From Mycolicibacterium neoaurum VKM Ac-1815D (GTDB taxonomy: Bacteria; Actinomycetota; Actinomycetes; Mycobacteriales; Mycobacteriaceae), in the NCBI RefSeq assembly GCF_000317305.3, contig NC_023036.2:4650001-4714000 (forward strand): DNA of 64,000 nucleotides, given 5' to 3'. The position numbers and the translations under genes are program-made. Under the pieces are notes generated by a model. It was given only the letters and a program-made list of their open reading frames with translations. It ran no database searches and was not told where the DNA came from. Below, in pieces: positions 52,942 through 59,505 of this stretch. Each line of letters opens with the position of its first letter. Positions within the stretch are counted from its first letter, which is position 1.

Positions 52942-52994
52942 CGTTGACACATTAATCCCCATCGGGGGTTCAGGCGAAGGGTGTCGGCGCAAAG

Positions 52995-53579
52995 GTGGCA
53001 ATCCTGACGAAACCGGACTTGCGACGACAGATCTCGGCGGCACGCCGCGCACTGCCCGCCGCGGTCCGTGAGCGCGAAACACGGTCACTGCAAACGCACA
53101 TGGCGCAGTTGACCGCGGATGTCGAGATCATCGCCGCCTATATCCCGGTGGGTTCGGAACCGGGTGCCGCAGTCGATGCGGTACCGCTGCTCGACGGTCT
53201 GTCCGGCCTGCGCATCCTGCTGCCGATCGCCCGTGCCGGGCAGCCGATGCAGTGGGCCGTGTACCACCGCGACGCGCTGGTGCCTGCGCCGTTCGGCCTC
53301 CGCGAACCGGCACCGCCCTGGCTCACCCCCGAGACGATCGCGCAGGCCGACCTGGTGGTGGTCCCCGCGCTCGCCGTTGCCCGCGACGGCACCCGACTGG
53401 GCCGTGGCGCGGGTTTCTATGACCGGGCGCTACACCTTGCCGACCCGACGGCCGCACTGGTCGCGGTCGTGCGTGACGACGAGCTGCTCGACACCATCCC
53501 CGCCGAATCGCACGATGTCCCCGTGACGCACGCCCTGACGCCCGGCGGTGGACTCATACCGTTGGGTCATCGGGAATGA
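52995..53579 (+). CDS. 5-formyltetrahydrofolate cyclo-ligase
   Basis: 194 aa. Converts 5-formyl-THF to 5,10-methenyl-THF with ATP. N-terminal KPDLRRQISAARRAL supplies the phosphate-binding Arg/Lys, the central IAAYIPVGSEP the substrate pocket, and the C-terminal GRGAGFYDRAL the ATP-binding glycine loop. GTG start at 52995, 53 bp from the divergent galU start. Known in mycobacteria to affect antifolate sensitivity. The chaperone operon starts 73 bp downstream. Confidence 0.93.
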   Translation: MAILTKPDLRRQISAARRALPAAVRERETRSLQTHMAQLTADVEIIAAYIPVGSEPGAAVDAVPLLDGLSGLRILLPIARAGQPMQWAVYHRDALVPAPFGLREPAPPWLTPETIAQADLVVVPALAVARDGTRLGRGAGFYDRALHLADPTAALVAVVRDDELLDTIPAESHDVPVTHALTPGGGLIPLGHRE

Positions 53580-53598
53580 CCGGGGCCACATAGCGGTT

Positions 53599-53625
53599 TT
53601 GGCACTTGGGCCGGTAGAGTGCCAA
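53599..53625 (+). promoter_or_regulatory. CIRCE-like HrcA operator
   Basis: TTGGCACTT-N9-GAGTGCCAA, compared with the consensus CIRCE TTAGCACTC-N9-GAGTGCTAA. The spacing is exact and the arms pair for 8 bp. It lies 28 bp before the GTG of the ruc gene, which in M. tuberculosis belongs to the HrcA heat-shock regulon. Confidence 0.85.
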
Positions 53626-53652
53626 TCAGTTTTACTGTCTCGGAGGGTTGTC

Positions 53653-54000
53653 GTGCCTACCTATTCCTATGCGTGTACCGAGTGTGACAATCGGTTCGAC
53701 GTGGTTCAGGCGTTCAGTGATGATGCGCTGACCGCGTGCCCGAAGTGCAACGGACGGCTGCGCAAGCTGTTCGGCAAGGTCGGCGTGGTCTTCAAGGGCA
53801 GCGGCTTCTATCGCACCGACAGCCGCGACTCGTCCAAGTCATCGAGCTCGAGCTCCAAGAGCAGCAGCAGCGAGAGCTCATCGAGCAGCTCGTCGGACTC
53901 CGGTTCGTCCTCGAGCTCGTCCTCGAGCTCCCCGTCGGGCACGTCGTCCACGAGCACGTCATCGTCGAGTTCGTCTACCCCGGCGGCCGCCTCCAGCTGA
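53653..54000 (+). CDS. ruc: redox-regulated chaperone Ruc (FmdB-type zinc ribbon)
   Basis: 115 aa from GTG 53653 after GGAGGG. The N-terminal zinc ribbon has the four Cys as CTEC (residues 8-11) and CPKC (29-32); oxidation of these activates the M. tuberculosis homologue (Rv0991c) as a chaperone that hands unfolded proteins to DnaK. The last ~55 residues are almost pure Ser with a little Asp, Lys and Thr, a disordered tail. The CIRCE element upstream places it under HrcA. The following SAF-domain gene is probably in the same transcript. Confidence 0.9.
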   Translation: MPTYSYACTECDNRFDVVQAFSDDALTACPKCNGRLRKLFGKVGVVFKGSGFYRTDSRDSSKSSSSSSKSSSSESSSSSSSDSGSSSSSSSSSPSGTSSTSTSSSSSSTPAAASS

Positions 54001-54072
54001 TCCCGCAGGGGTTATCCACAGGCCCACCGGTGCGCTCTTCCGCCGTCTGCCCCACCGTCTTAGCGTGGCCGG

Positions 54073-54720
54073 ATGGGGGAATCGCTCGATCCGACGGTCC
54101 TGACGCGGATGCGCGCCGCGCTACGGCCCGACTGGACGCGGACCGTCGCCGCACGGCGCACGGCGGCCGGGATGCTGGTGGTCTTGGCCGCGGTGCTCGC
54201 CCTGCGCCCAGATCCAGCCGGTGAGCGCATCGATGTGGTCATCGCCGCGGCCGATCTGGCACCCGGTTCCCCGCTGGCCGCCGGCGATCTGACGGTCGAG
54301 TCCCGGCTGACGGCCACCGTGCCCGACGGTGCGCAGACCGATATCGGTGATGTCGTCGGCGCGCACCTGACCGCACCGGCGCGCCGCGGTGAGGTGCTCA
54401 CCGACGTCCGACTGCTGGGCACGCGCCTCACCGAGGCCACGGCCGGTCCCGACGCGCGGGTCGTGCCCATACCGCTGTCCGACGCGGCCGTGGTCGAGCT
54501 GATCCGCCCCGGTGACATCCTCGACGTGCTGGCCGCACCCGACTCCGGCTCCCCACCTGAGCTGATCGCCACCCGTGCCGTGGTCGCGATGGTGTCCGCC
54601 GAGGCCGACGGACCGTCCCCGGGAACACAGCGCGTCGTCATGGTGGTGTTGCCCCGCCAGGCCGCCACGGCGGTGGCCGGTGCCGCGCTCACCGGACACC
54701 TCACCGTGACGTTCCACTGA
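54073..54720 (+). CDS. SAF-domain (CpaB/RcpC-like) membrane protein
   Basis: 215 aa. A basic N-terminus and one membrane helix (residues about 30-46, AAGMLVVLAAVLALRP) precede a SAF domain (about 55-110, VVIAAADLAPGSPLAAGDL, GAHLTAPARRGEVLTDV), as in Flp-pilus assembly protein CpaB. No other pilus genes are nearby. In M. tuberculosis the corresponding gene is co-induced with ruc by heat, so a link to envelope stress is likely but its biochemical role is unknown. Confidence 0.8.
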   Translation: MGESLDPTVLTRMRAALRPDWTRTVAARRTAAGMLVVLAAVLALRPDPAGERIDVVIAAADLAPGSPLAAGDLTVESRLTATVPDGAQTDIGDVVGAHLTAPARRGEVLTDVRLLGTRLTEATAGPDARVVPIPLSDAAVVELIRPGDILDVLAAPDSGSPPELIATRAVVAMVSAEADGPSPGTQRVVMVVLPRQAATAVAGAALTGHLTVTFH

Positions 54721-54792
54721 TCCACCACCGCACCGTGCACTGCCATACTATTTGCGGAAACTGGCTCAACGAACTGCTGGAAGGGTCCCCGC

Positions 54793-55215
54793 ATGCTCAA
54801 GGGTTTCAAGGAGTTCCTGCTCCGCGGCAATATCATCGACCTCTCGACCGCGGTCGTCATCGGTACCGCGTTCACCGGATTGGTCACCGCGTTCACCGAC
54901 AGCATCATCCAACCGCTGATCGACCGGATCGGCGCCGGCGGCGACTCCGATTACGGCATCCTGCGCATCCCCATCGGCGGCAATCAGACCATCGATCTGA
55001 ACGTGCTGTTGTCGGCGACCATCAACTTCGTCCTGATCGCCGCCGTGGTGTACTTCGTGATCGTGCTGCCGTTCAGCAGGTTCCGGAAGGAGAAGGAAGA
55101 GACCGTCGAGGCCGAGGTGGTACTGCTGACCGAGATCCGCGATCTGCTGGCCCAGCGCCCGGGACCGACGGCCGAACAACGCCTGGATCCCGACACACCC
55201 AGGCCCACCGTCTGA
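54793..55215 (+). CDS. mscL: large-conductance mechanosensitive channel
   Basis: 140 aa, pentameric emergency valve for hypo-osmotic shock. The N-terminal amphipathic helix and TM1 are seen in LKGFKEFLLRGNIIDLSTAVVIG, with the gate in VIGTAFTGLV, and TM2 in NVLLSATINFVLIAAVVYFVIV. The charged bundle RKEKEE and a C-terminal helix follow. A TACTAT hexamer at 54746-54751 may be its -10. Ends at a strong hairpin terminator (55234-55264). Confidence 0.96.
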   Translation: MLKGFKEFLLRGNIIDLSTAVVIGTAFTGLVTAFTDSIIQPLIDRIGAGGDSDYGILRIPIGGNQTIDLNVLLSATINFVLIAAVVYFVIVLPFSRFRKEKEETVEAEVVLLTEIRDLLAQRPGPTAEQRLDPDTPRPTV

Positions 55216-55233
55216 CGAAGCCCCACTCGTGGA

Positions 55234-55264
55234 GAATGCCCGACCGGATACCGGTCGGGCATTC
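55234..55264 (+). terminator. hairpin terminator after mscL
   Basis: Perfect 14-bp stem GAATGCCCGACCGG with CCGGTCGGGCATTC around an ATA loop. Little U tract, as usual in mycobacteria. Confidence 0.8.
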
Positions 55265-55291
55265 TTGCGTCTGGAGTCGTACTGCGAATGC

Positions 55292-55334
55292 AGAGAACCC
55301 CGCCTTGCCGGAAACCGGCGAGGCGGGGTTCTCT
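55292..55334 (-). terminator. hairpin terminator for the secreted-protein gene
   Basis: Long interrupted stem: AGAGAACCCCGCCT-T-GCCGG, loop AAA, CCGGC-G-AGGCGGGGTTCTCT. It lies 19 bp past the stop of the minus-strand gene and back to back with the mscL terminator. Confidence 0.8.
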
Positions 55335-55353
55335 ATGTCAGTGCGGTGACGAC

Positions 55354-55782
55354 CTACTGCAGGCCGCGGCCGGTGGCGCCGGGGGCACGCACCAGCGAGC
55401 ACTGCGGGCCGGTGTTGGCGCCGTTGAAGAACGAGGCGTTCCACGGGCTGGAGGGGTTCACGTTGATCGCGACCCAGGCGTCGGATCCGACCTCCGTCGG
55501 GCCCTTCTCATCGACGGTCTGCTTGGGGGTGTTGCCGTCGGGTACGTACACCGACGAGGTGCTCAGGGTGCCCGCGCTGGTCTCGCACCGCTTGGCGGTT
55601 GCGACGGCGGCCGACTGCGGCGAGGACACGACGCCCTGCGATCCAACCTCGGCCGGGGCGGGCCCGGTGTCCTCATCGGCAATAGCGGTGCCTGCCCCGA
55701 AGGTCAGCAACGCGCAGGACGCGGCAAATGCACCGATGCCGACGATTCCGGCTTTCTTGACGCGATCAATGGCTTCGGCCAT
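55354..55782 (-). CDS. small secreted protein of unknown function
   Basis: 142 aa from ATG 55782, preceded by GGAAGGTG. Signal peptide of about 35 residues (KKAGIVGIGAFAASCALLTF, cleavage near AIA-DED). The mature protein is small and Thr/Ser/Pro-rich, with two Cys (KRCETS, PQCSLV) that could form a disulphide, and SPWNASFFNG near the end. No family recognised. It looks like a mycobacterial secreted antigen-type protein. Confidence 0.7.
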   Translation of the reverse strand: MAEAIDRVKKAGIVGIGAFAASCALLTFGAGTAIADEDTGPAPAEVGSQGVVSSPQSAAVATAKRCETSAGTLSTSSVYVPDGNTPKQTVDEKGPTEVGSDAWVAINVNPSSPWNASFFNGANTGPQCSLVRAPGATGRGLQ

Positions 55783-56018
55783 CAGTGAAACACCTTCCAT
55801 TTCCGAGACACGCACGGACTGTGGCCCGAGCCGTTAATTGCAATAAGAGAATAGCAGGCAAACCCCCGTCGCGCTTGCCAAACAAGCACCCAACACAGCG
55901 CGGGAATGCCTAGGACGAGCAGCGCCGAGGACGTCGAAACAGCAAGTCGCCAAGGCGTTTTCACAAGTCGCACGCCGAAGCAACACATACGGCCACAACG
56001 GCTGGTCGTCGAAATGAA
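55783..56018. other. non-coding interval
   Basis: Upstream region of the secreted-protein gene. No open frame with ribosome-binding site or protein-like sequence is seen on either strand; it should contain that gene's promoter, which I cannot place. Confidence 0.5.
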
Positions 56019-56050
56019 GATCGGCCCCCGGCATACACCGGGGGCCGATC
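56019..56050 (-). terminator. hairpin terminator of the porin gene
   Basis: Perfect 13-bp stem GATCGGCCCCCGG with CCGGGGGCCGATC around CATACA, 22 bp downstream of the porin stop. Confidence 0.85.
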
Positions 56051-56071
56051 ATCAGCGCGAGAGAAACAACG

Positions 56072-56725
56072 TCAGTTCATGTTCCACGGTTCACCGTAGG
56101 TGGTGACGCTGTCGCCCAGACTCGAGACCAGTCGAGCAAACGGACGGAGCAGCACACCACCGGCGGCACCGGTGACGGTTCCGTGAGCGTTGGACACCGC
56201 GACGGCACCCTCGGGGCCGGCGACCTCGGTGGAGAAGGTCGCGACTTCCTGGATACCCGGGCCGTTGCCGAGGTCGGCGCTGATCGAGGCGCCGGGGAAC
56301 AGCGGCGGGGTCGCGATCTCACCGATCACGGGGAGTGCGCCACCGATACCGGTGATGCCGAAGCCGGGGTCACCGCTCAGGGCGACGTTGGGGGTGGTGT
56401 AGCTGAAGTTGATACCGACGCCCAGCGACCACGGGAAGCCAACCTGGTAGCCCAGCTCCAGGACACCTTCGAAGTCCTCGGCGCCCGGGCCGGACACGAT
56501 GTACTTGGCCTTGCCGGAGTGGAACCACTCACGGGTCAGGCGGTTGCGGTCGAGGGGGAACACGCCGTTGAGGAAGGTGTCCCACTGCTGGATCGTGAGG
56601 GTGCGATCCTTGCCGTCGACGAGGCTGAGCTCGTTGTCCAGGCCTGCGTTCGAGGTGCCAGTGCTCACGAACATCGCCGCGATCGCCGCGATCATCGCGA
56701 GAAACACCCGACTGATTGTCTTCAT
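56072..56725 (-). CDS. MspA-family outer-membrane porin
   Basis: 217 aa: signal peptide of about 27 residues, cleaved before GLDNELSLVDG, and a mature protein nearly identical in plan to MspA. It forms the octameric goblet channel of the mycomembrane for hydrophilic nutrients. LDRNRLTREWFHSG and the C-terminal YGEPWNMN are as in MspA. The constriction loop differs: mature residues 90-91 are Ser-Gly instead of Asp-Asp, and the loop before LFPG is about six residues longer. Start ATG 56725 after AGGGAGAAC. By position next to moaB2-pepD it corresponds to mspC of M. smegmatis. Confidence 0.95.
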   Translation of the reverse strand: MKTISRVFLAMIAAIAAMFVSTGTSNAGLDNELSLVDGKDRTLTIQQWDTFLNGVFPLDRNRLTREWFHSGKAKYIVSGPGAEDFEGVLELGYQVGFPWSLGVGINFSYTTPNVALSGDPGFGITGIGGALPVIGEIATPPLFPGASISADLGNGPGIQEVATFSTEVAGPEGAVAVSNAHGTVTGAAGGVLLRPFARLVSSLGDSVTTYGEPWNMN

Positions 56726-56766
56726 GTTCTCCCTAAGCTGTGCCGACGGTTTGTCCACCGTGTTGT

Positions 56767-56800
56767 TGAAGTACCACCCCGGCCCTAAGCCGGAACTTCA
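56767..56800 (-). promoter_or_regulatory. stem-loop in porin leader
   Basis: Outer arms TGAAGT/ACTTCA (56767-56772, 56795-56800) enclose an inner stem CCGGC/GCCGG (56779-56793) with a 5-base loop. It would lie 42-75 nt before the porin start codon in the mRNA, where mspA genes are known to have long leaders. Confidence 0.4.
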
Positions 56801-56998
56801 CACCCCGCAAGAGCTTCATGTGACTGGAATTAGAAACTTCACATTTAGTTCTTACGGATTGCTCATCGTTGACCAGAGCAACATAACGGTGCGGCATCCA
56901 CCCGGCAACGCGTACGTACAAGCGATCGTACGACGAGAGAACGGGCCGAGAAGTTTGCTGGGGCAGCGCATCACCTACATCTTGGGCGGCGGGAAGAA

Positions 56999-57030
56999 CG
57001 CGGCAACATAGCGTGGCCTATGTTGCCGCG
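56999..57030. terminator. strong hairpin
   Basis: 13-bp perfect stem CGCGGCAACATAG with CTATGTTGCCGCG around CGTGGC; probable transcription terminator downstream of the moaB2 operon on the minus strand. Confidence 0.55.
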
Positions 57031-57050
57031 CACCCGGGGGTGAATACCAA

Positions 57051-57083
57051 GAACGGCTGGAATCAGGACGATTCCAGCCGTTC
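57051..57083. terminator. strong hairpin
   Basis: 14-bp perfect stem GAACGGCTGGAATC with GATTCCAGCCGTTC around AGGAC, 20 bp from the preceding hairpin. Tandem terminator of minus-strand transcription. Confidence 0.65.
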
Positions 57084-57099
57084 GAGGCGAAAGCACTGC

Positions 57100-57375
57100 T
57101 CAGCCGTGGTGCGGCGGCACGTTGTCGCGGAGCCACCGATCACGGTCGGCGTGGTCCTCGCGCTGATCGCTGTCACGCTCATCGCGCGTCGTGTTCGGAA
57201 GTTCCTCTCCGAAGACAGCGTTAACTACATCCCTCCGGGCCCGTTGCGGCCCGCTCACAGTGGAGCACCCACTGTGAGCAAGATCACTTTCTGGCCGGGA
57301 ATTCTGTTCACCTGACCGTAACCTTCCGGACTCGAAAAGAATGCGCCCACCTGCATGGTTACCCCCTGCGACCAT
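57100..57375 (-). CDS. candidate small protein downstream of moaB2
   Basis: 91-codon frame; only its last ~45 codons look protein-like: DERDSDQREDHADRDRWLRD followed by NVPPHHG and stop, strongly charged with a His/Pro end. The start is unclear: ATG 57375 is upstream of a perfect hairpin (57253-57279), and GTG 57258 lies inside that hairpin. If real, it is a short acidic cytosolic protein. The tandem hairpins just after its stop are consistent with a gene ending there. Confidence 0.3.
   Translation of the reverse strand: MVAGGNHAGGRILFESGRLRSGEQNSRPESDLAHSGCSTVSGPQRARRDVVNAVFGEELPNTTRDERDSDQREDHADRDRWLRDNVPPHHG
57253..57279. terminator. hairpin after moaB2
   Basis: 11-bp perfect stem GCTCACAGTGG with CCACTGTGAGC around AGCAC, about 108 bp beyond the moaB2 stop. 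Confidence 0.45.
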
Positions 57376-57386
57376 CCACGCGAGCG

Positions 57387-57980
57387 TCAGATGTCCAACC
57401 GCGAGAGCTGGCCGATGACCTGAACCGCTAGTGGCGAGAGCGTCGCCATGCCATCGCGAACCGCGGCCCGCGAACCGGCGATGTTGACCACCAGCGTGCT
57501 GCCCGAGATACCGGCGAGCCCGCGCGAGACCCCCGCATCGACGATGCCCGCCGACAGGCCCGATGCCCGCAGCGCCTCCGAGATGCCCAGTAGCTCGCGG
57601 TCCAGCAGGTCCACCGTGGCCTCCGGGGTCACGTCGCGTGGACTGACCCCGGTGCCGCCGACCGAGATGACCAGGTCGACACCCCCGATCACCGCGGTGT
57701 TGAGCGCGTTGCGGATCTCCACCTCGTCGGCGGAGACGACCACGACACCGTCGACGAGGAATCCGCTCTCCGCCAACAGCTCGGTGACCAGCGGTCCGCT
57801 GTGGTCTTCTTCGTCCCCGTGTGCCGTGCGATCGTCGACGACGACGACGAGCGCGCGGCCGACCATGTCCCCTGGTTTCTCCATGCCTGTCACCGTATAT
57901 CCGGCCGACGACAGCGACGCAGACAAGGTGGCAGCCAACTCGGTCACCACTGCCGGAGCAAGGTCGATCTCGTTGGTCAC
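57387..57980 (-). CDS. moaB2: molybdopterin-biosynthesis MoaB/Mog-family protein MoaB2
   Basis: 197 aa. MoCF-type fold with VVVVDDRTAHGDEEDHSGPL, ISVGGTGVSPRDVTPEAT and SRGLAGISGSTLVVNIAGS, which in this family bind and adenylylate molybdopterin. The GTG start overlaps the pepD stop (GTGA); the first 30 residues are extra relative to shorter Mog proteins. It is the last gene of the mprA-mprB-pepD-moaB2 cluster. In M. tuberculosis, MoaB2 has been reported to interact with stress sigma-factor control, so a role outside cofactor synthesis is possible. Confidence 0.9.
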   Translation of the reverse strand: MTNEIDLAPAVVTELAATLSASLSSAGYTVTGMEKPGDMVGRALVVVVDDRTAHGDEEDHSGPLVTELLAESGFLVDGVVVVSADEVEIRNALNTAVIGGVDLVISVGGTGVSPRDVTPEATVDLLDRELLGISEALRASGLSAGIVDAGVSRGLAGISGSTLVVNIAGSRAAVRDGMATLSPLAVQVIGQLSRLDI

Positions 57981-59314
57981 TTGTCGGCCTTACCCAGGGT
58001 CACGTCCATCGTCTGGGATCCGCCGGGACCATCGAAGGTCAAGGTCACCTTGGTGCCGGGGGCCTTGGACCGCACGGCGGCCACCAGCGCATCGGCACTG
58101 TTGATCACCCGGCCGTCGACCTTGGTCACCACCACACCGCTGGGCAACCCGGCCGCGGCCGCCGCGCCGCCCTGGGTCACCTCGACGATCTTGGCGCCGT
58201 CGACGGATGCGTCATTGCCCACCTGCACACCCAGCGAGGCGTGCGAGGCCGAACCGCTCTGCACCAGCTCATCGGCGATGCGCTTGGCCTGGTCCACCGG
58301 GATGGCGAAGCCCAGCCCGATCGAACCGCTCTGCGAGCCGCCCGAGGAACTACCGAGCGTGGCGATAGCCGAGTTCACGCCGACCAGCTCGCCATTCATG
58401 TTGACCAACGCACCGCCGGAGTTACCCGGGTTGATGGCGGCATCGGTCTGGATGGCGTCGAGCACGGTGTTCTGGTTCTTGCTGTCACCACCGGCGGCAA
58501 CCGGGCGGTTGAGCGCGCTGACGATGCCGACGGTGACGGTGCCCTCCAGGCCGAGCGGCGAACCGATCGCGACCACGTCCTGTCCGACGCGCAGGTCCGA
58601 GGACGAGCCGAGCGTGATCGGCGTCAGGTCCGAGACACCCTCGGCCCGGACCACGGCGATATCGCTGCTCGGGTCGGTGCCGACCACCCGGAACGGCGCG
58701 CTGCGGCCGTCGGCGAAGGTCACCTTGGTCTCTGCCCGTCCGCCCGGTGCGTCACCGGTGGCCACCACATGGTTGTTGGTCAGGATCAGCCCGTCGCTAG
58801 ACAGGATGATGCCCGATCCCTCCTCGGAGGCCCGGCCCAGATTCGTCTCCAGTTTGACCACGCTGGGGACCACCTTGGCCGCGACCTGCTCGACCGATCC
58901 GGCCGGGACGCTGGCCGCGGGCTGGCCCGGGGTGGCGCCGCTGCTGCTGGAAAAGCTGGTGGCCGGCCGGTCGGGAGTGGCCAGCACCGCGACGCCGCCG
59001 CCGATACCGGCCGACACCACCGCGATCGCCAGCGCGCCGGCGAGCAGACCGCCTGTGCGTGAGCGCTTCTGGCCACCGGCACCGGGGCCCTGGGCCGGCC
59101 GGTACGGGTCGTACTGCGGGCGCGGCTGCTGGCCGTGCGGCTGCTGGCCGTGTTGCTGTGACTGCGGATGGGGTTGACGTGCGTAACGCCAGTCATAGGG
59201 CTGTGTGTAGCCGCCGGGGTATCCGCTGGACCGCCCCTCGTAACCGGAGTCGTATCCACTCGGGCCGCTACCCGCTTGGGACGGAGGCGGGGTGTACCTC
59301 GGGTGGTTCGTCAT
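57977..59314 (-). CDS. pepD: HtrA-like serine protease PepD
   Basis: 445 aa. A long Gly/Pro/Gln/Tyr-rich cytosolic N-terminus (about 85 residues), one membrane helix (about 88-110, GGLLAGALAIAVVSAGIGGGV), a trypsin-like domain with the triad His in TNNHVVA, Asp in SSDIAVV and Ser in NPGNSGGAL, and a C-terminal PDZ domain (about 350-440). It degrades or refolds misfolded proteins outside the membrane. MprAB and SigE control it in M. tuberculosis. The 191-bp gap before it contains minus-strand TTCTC(T/A) half-sites (59391-59413) that may bind MprA. Confidence 0.94.
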   Translation of the reverse strand: MTNHPRYTPPPSQAGSGPSGYDSGYEGRSSGYPGGYTQPYDWRYARQPHPQSQQHGQQPHGQQPRPQYDPYRPAQGPGAGGQKRSRTGGLLAGALAIAVVSAGIGGGVAVLATPDRPATSFSSSSGATPGQPAASVPAGSVEQVAAKVVPSVVKLETNLGRASEEGSGIILSSDGLILTNNHVVATGDAPGGRAETKVTFADGRSAPFRVVGTDPSSDIAVVRAEGVSDLTPITLGSSSDLRVGQDVVAIGSPLGLEGTVTVGIVSALNRPVAAGGDSKNQNTVLDAIQTDAAINPGNSGGALVNMNGELVGVNSAIATLGSSSGGSQSGSIGLGFAIPVDQAKRIADELVQSGSASHASLGVQVGNDASVDGAKIVEVTQGGAAAAAGLPSGVVVTKVDGRVINSADALVAAVRSKAPGTKVTLTFDGPGGSQTMDVTLGKADK

Positions 59315-59505
59315 AGGTCTGGTCGCTCTCTCTACTCAGCGGATCAGTTACTTCGTACAACGCGTTACGCACGCTCACAGTGCCGAACTGGGCTGAGAAT
59401 CCACTTAGAGAAGTACCCGGTGGTCCCCTATGAATTCGCACAGAATTCCCCCCGCGGATCGCCCGCGCCGTCAATTGTGGGTCGCGGCGGCGGCGGGGTC
59501 CACGA

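Larger units (their letters stand above)
56801..57099. other. non-coding interval with hairpins
   Basis: No convincing gene. It contains two CGTACG palindromes (56911-56916 and 56927-56932) and the hairpins listed separately at 56999-57030 and 57051-57083. The porin promoter should be here. Confidence 0.5.

Noticed and set aside
53830..53995. Repeated TCGAGCTC-like DNA in the ruc tail, considered as a satellite or CRISPR-like array
   Set aside because: It encodes the poly-Ser disordered tail of Ruc; units are irregular and there are no spacers.
54012..54020. Perfect DnaA-box-like TTATCCACA
   Set aside because: A single isolated box, with no AT-rich unwinding region, no cluster and no dnaA or dnaN nearby; a 9-mer match by chance is quite possible in 64 kb.
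57013..57315. 100-codon plus-strand frame in the porin-moaB2 interval
   Set aside because: It runs through two hairpins, has no ribosome-binding site and no domain-like sequence apart from a chance hydrophobic stretch.
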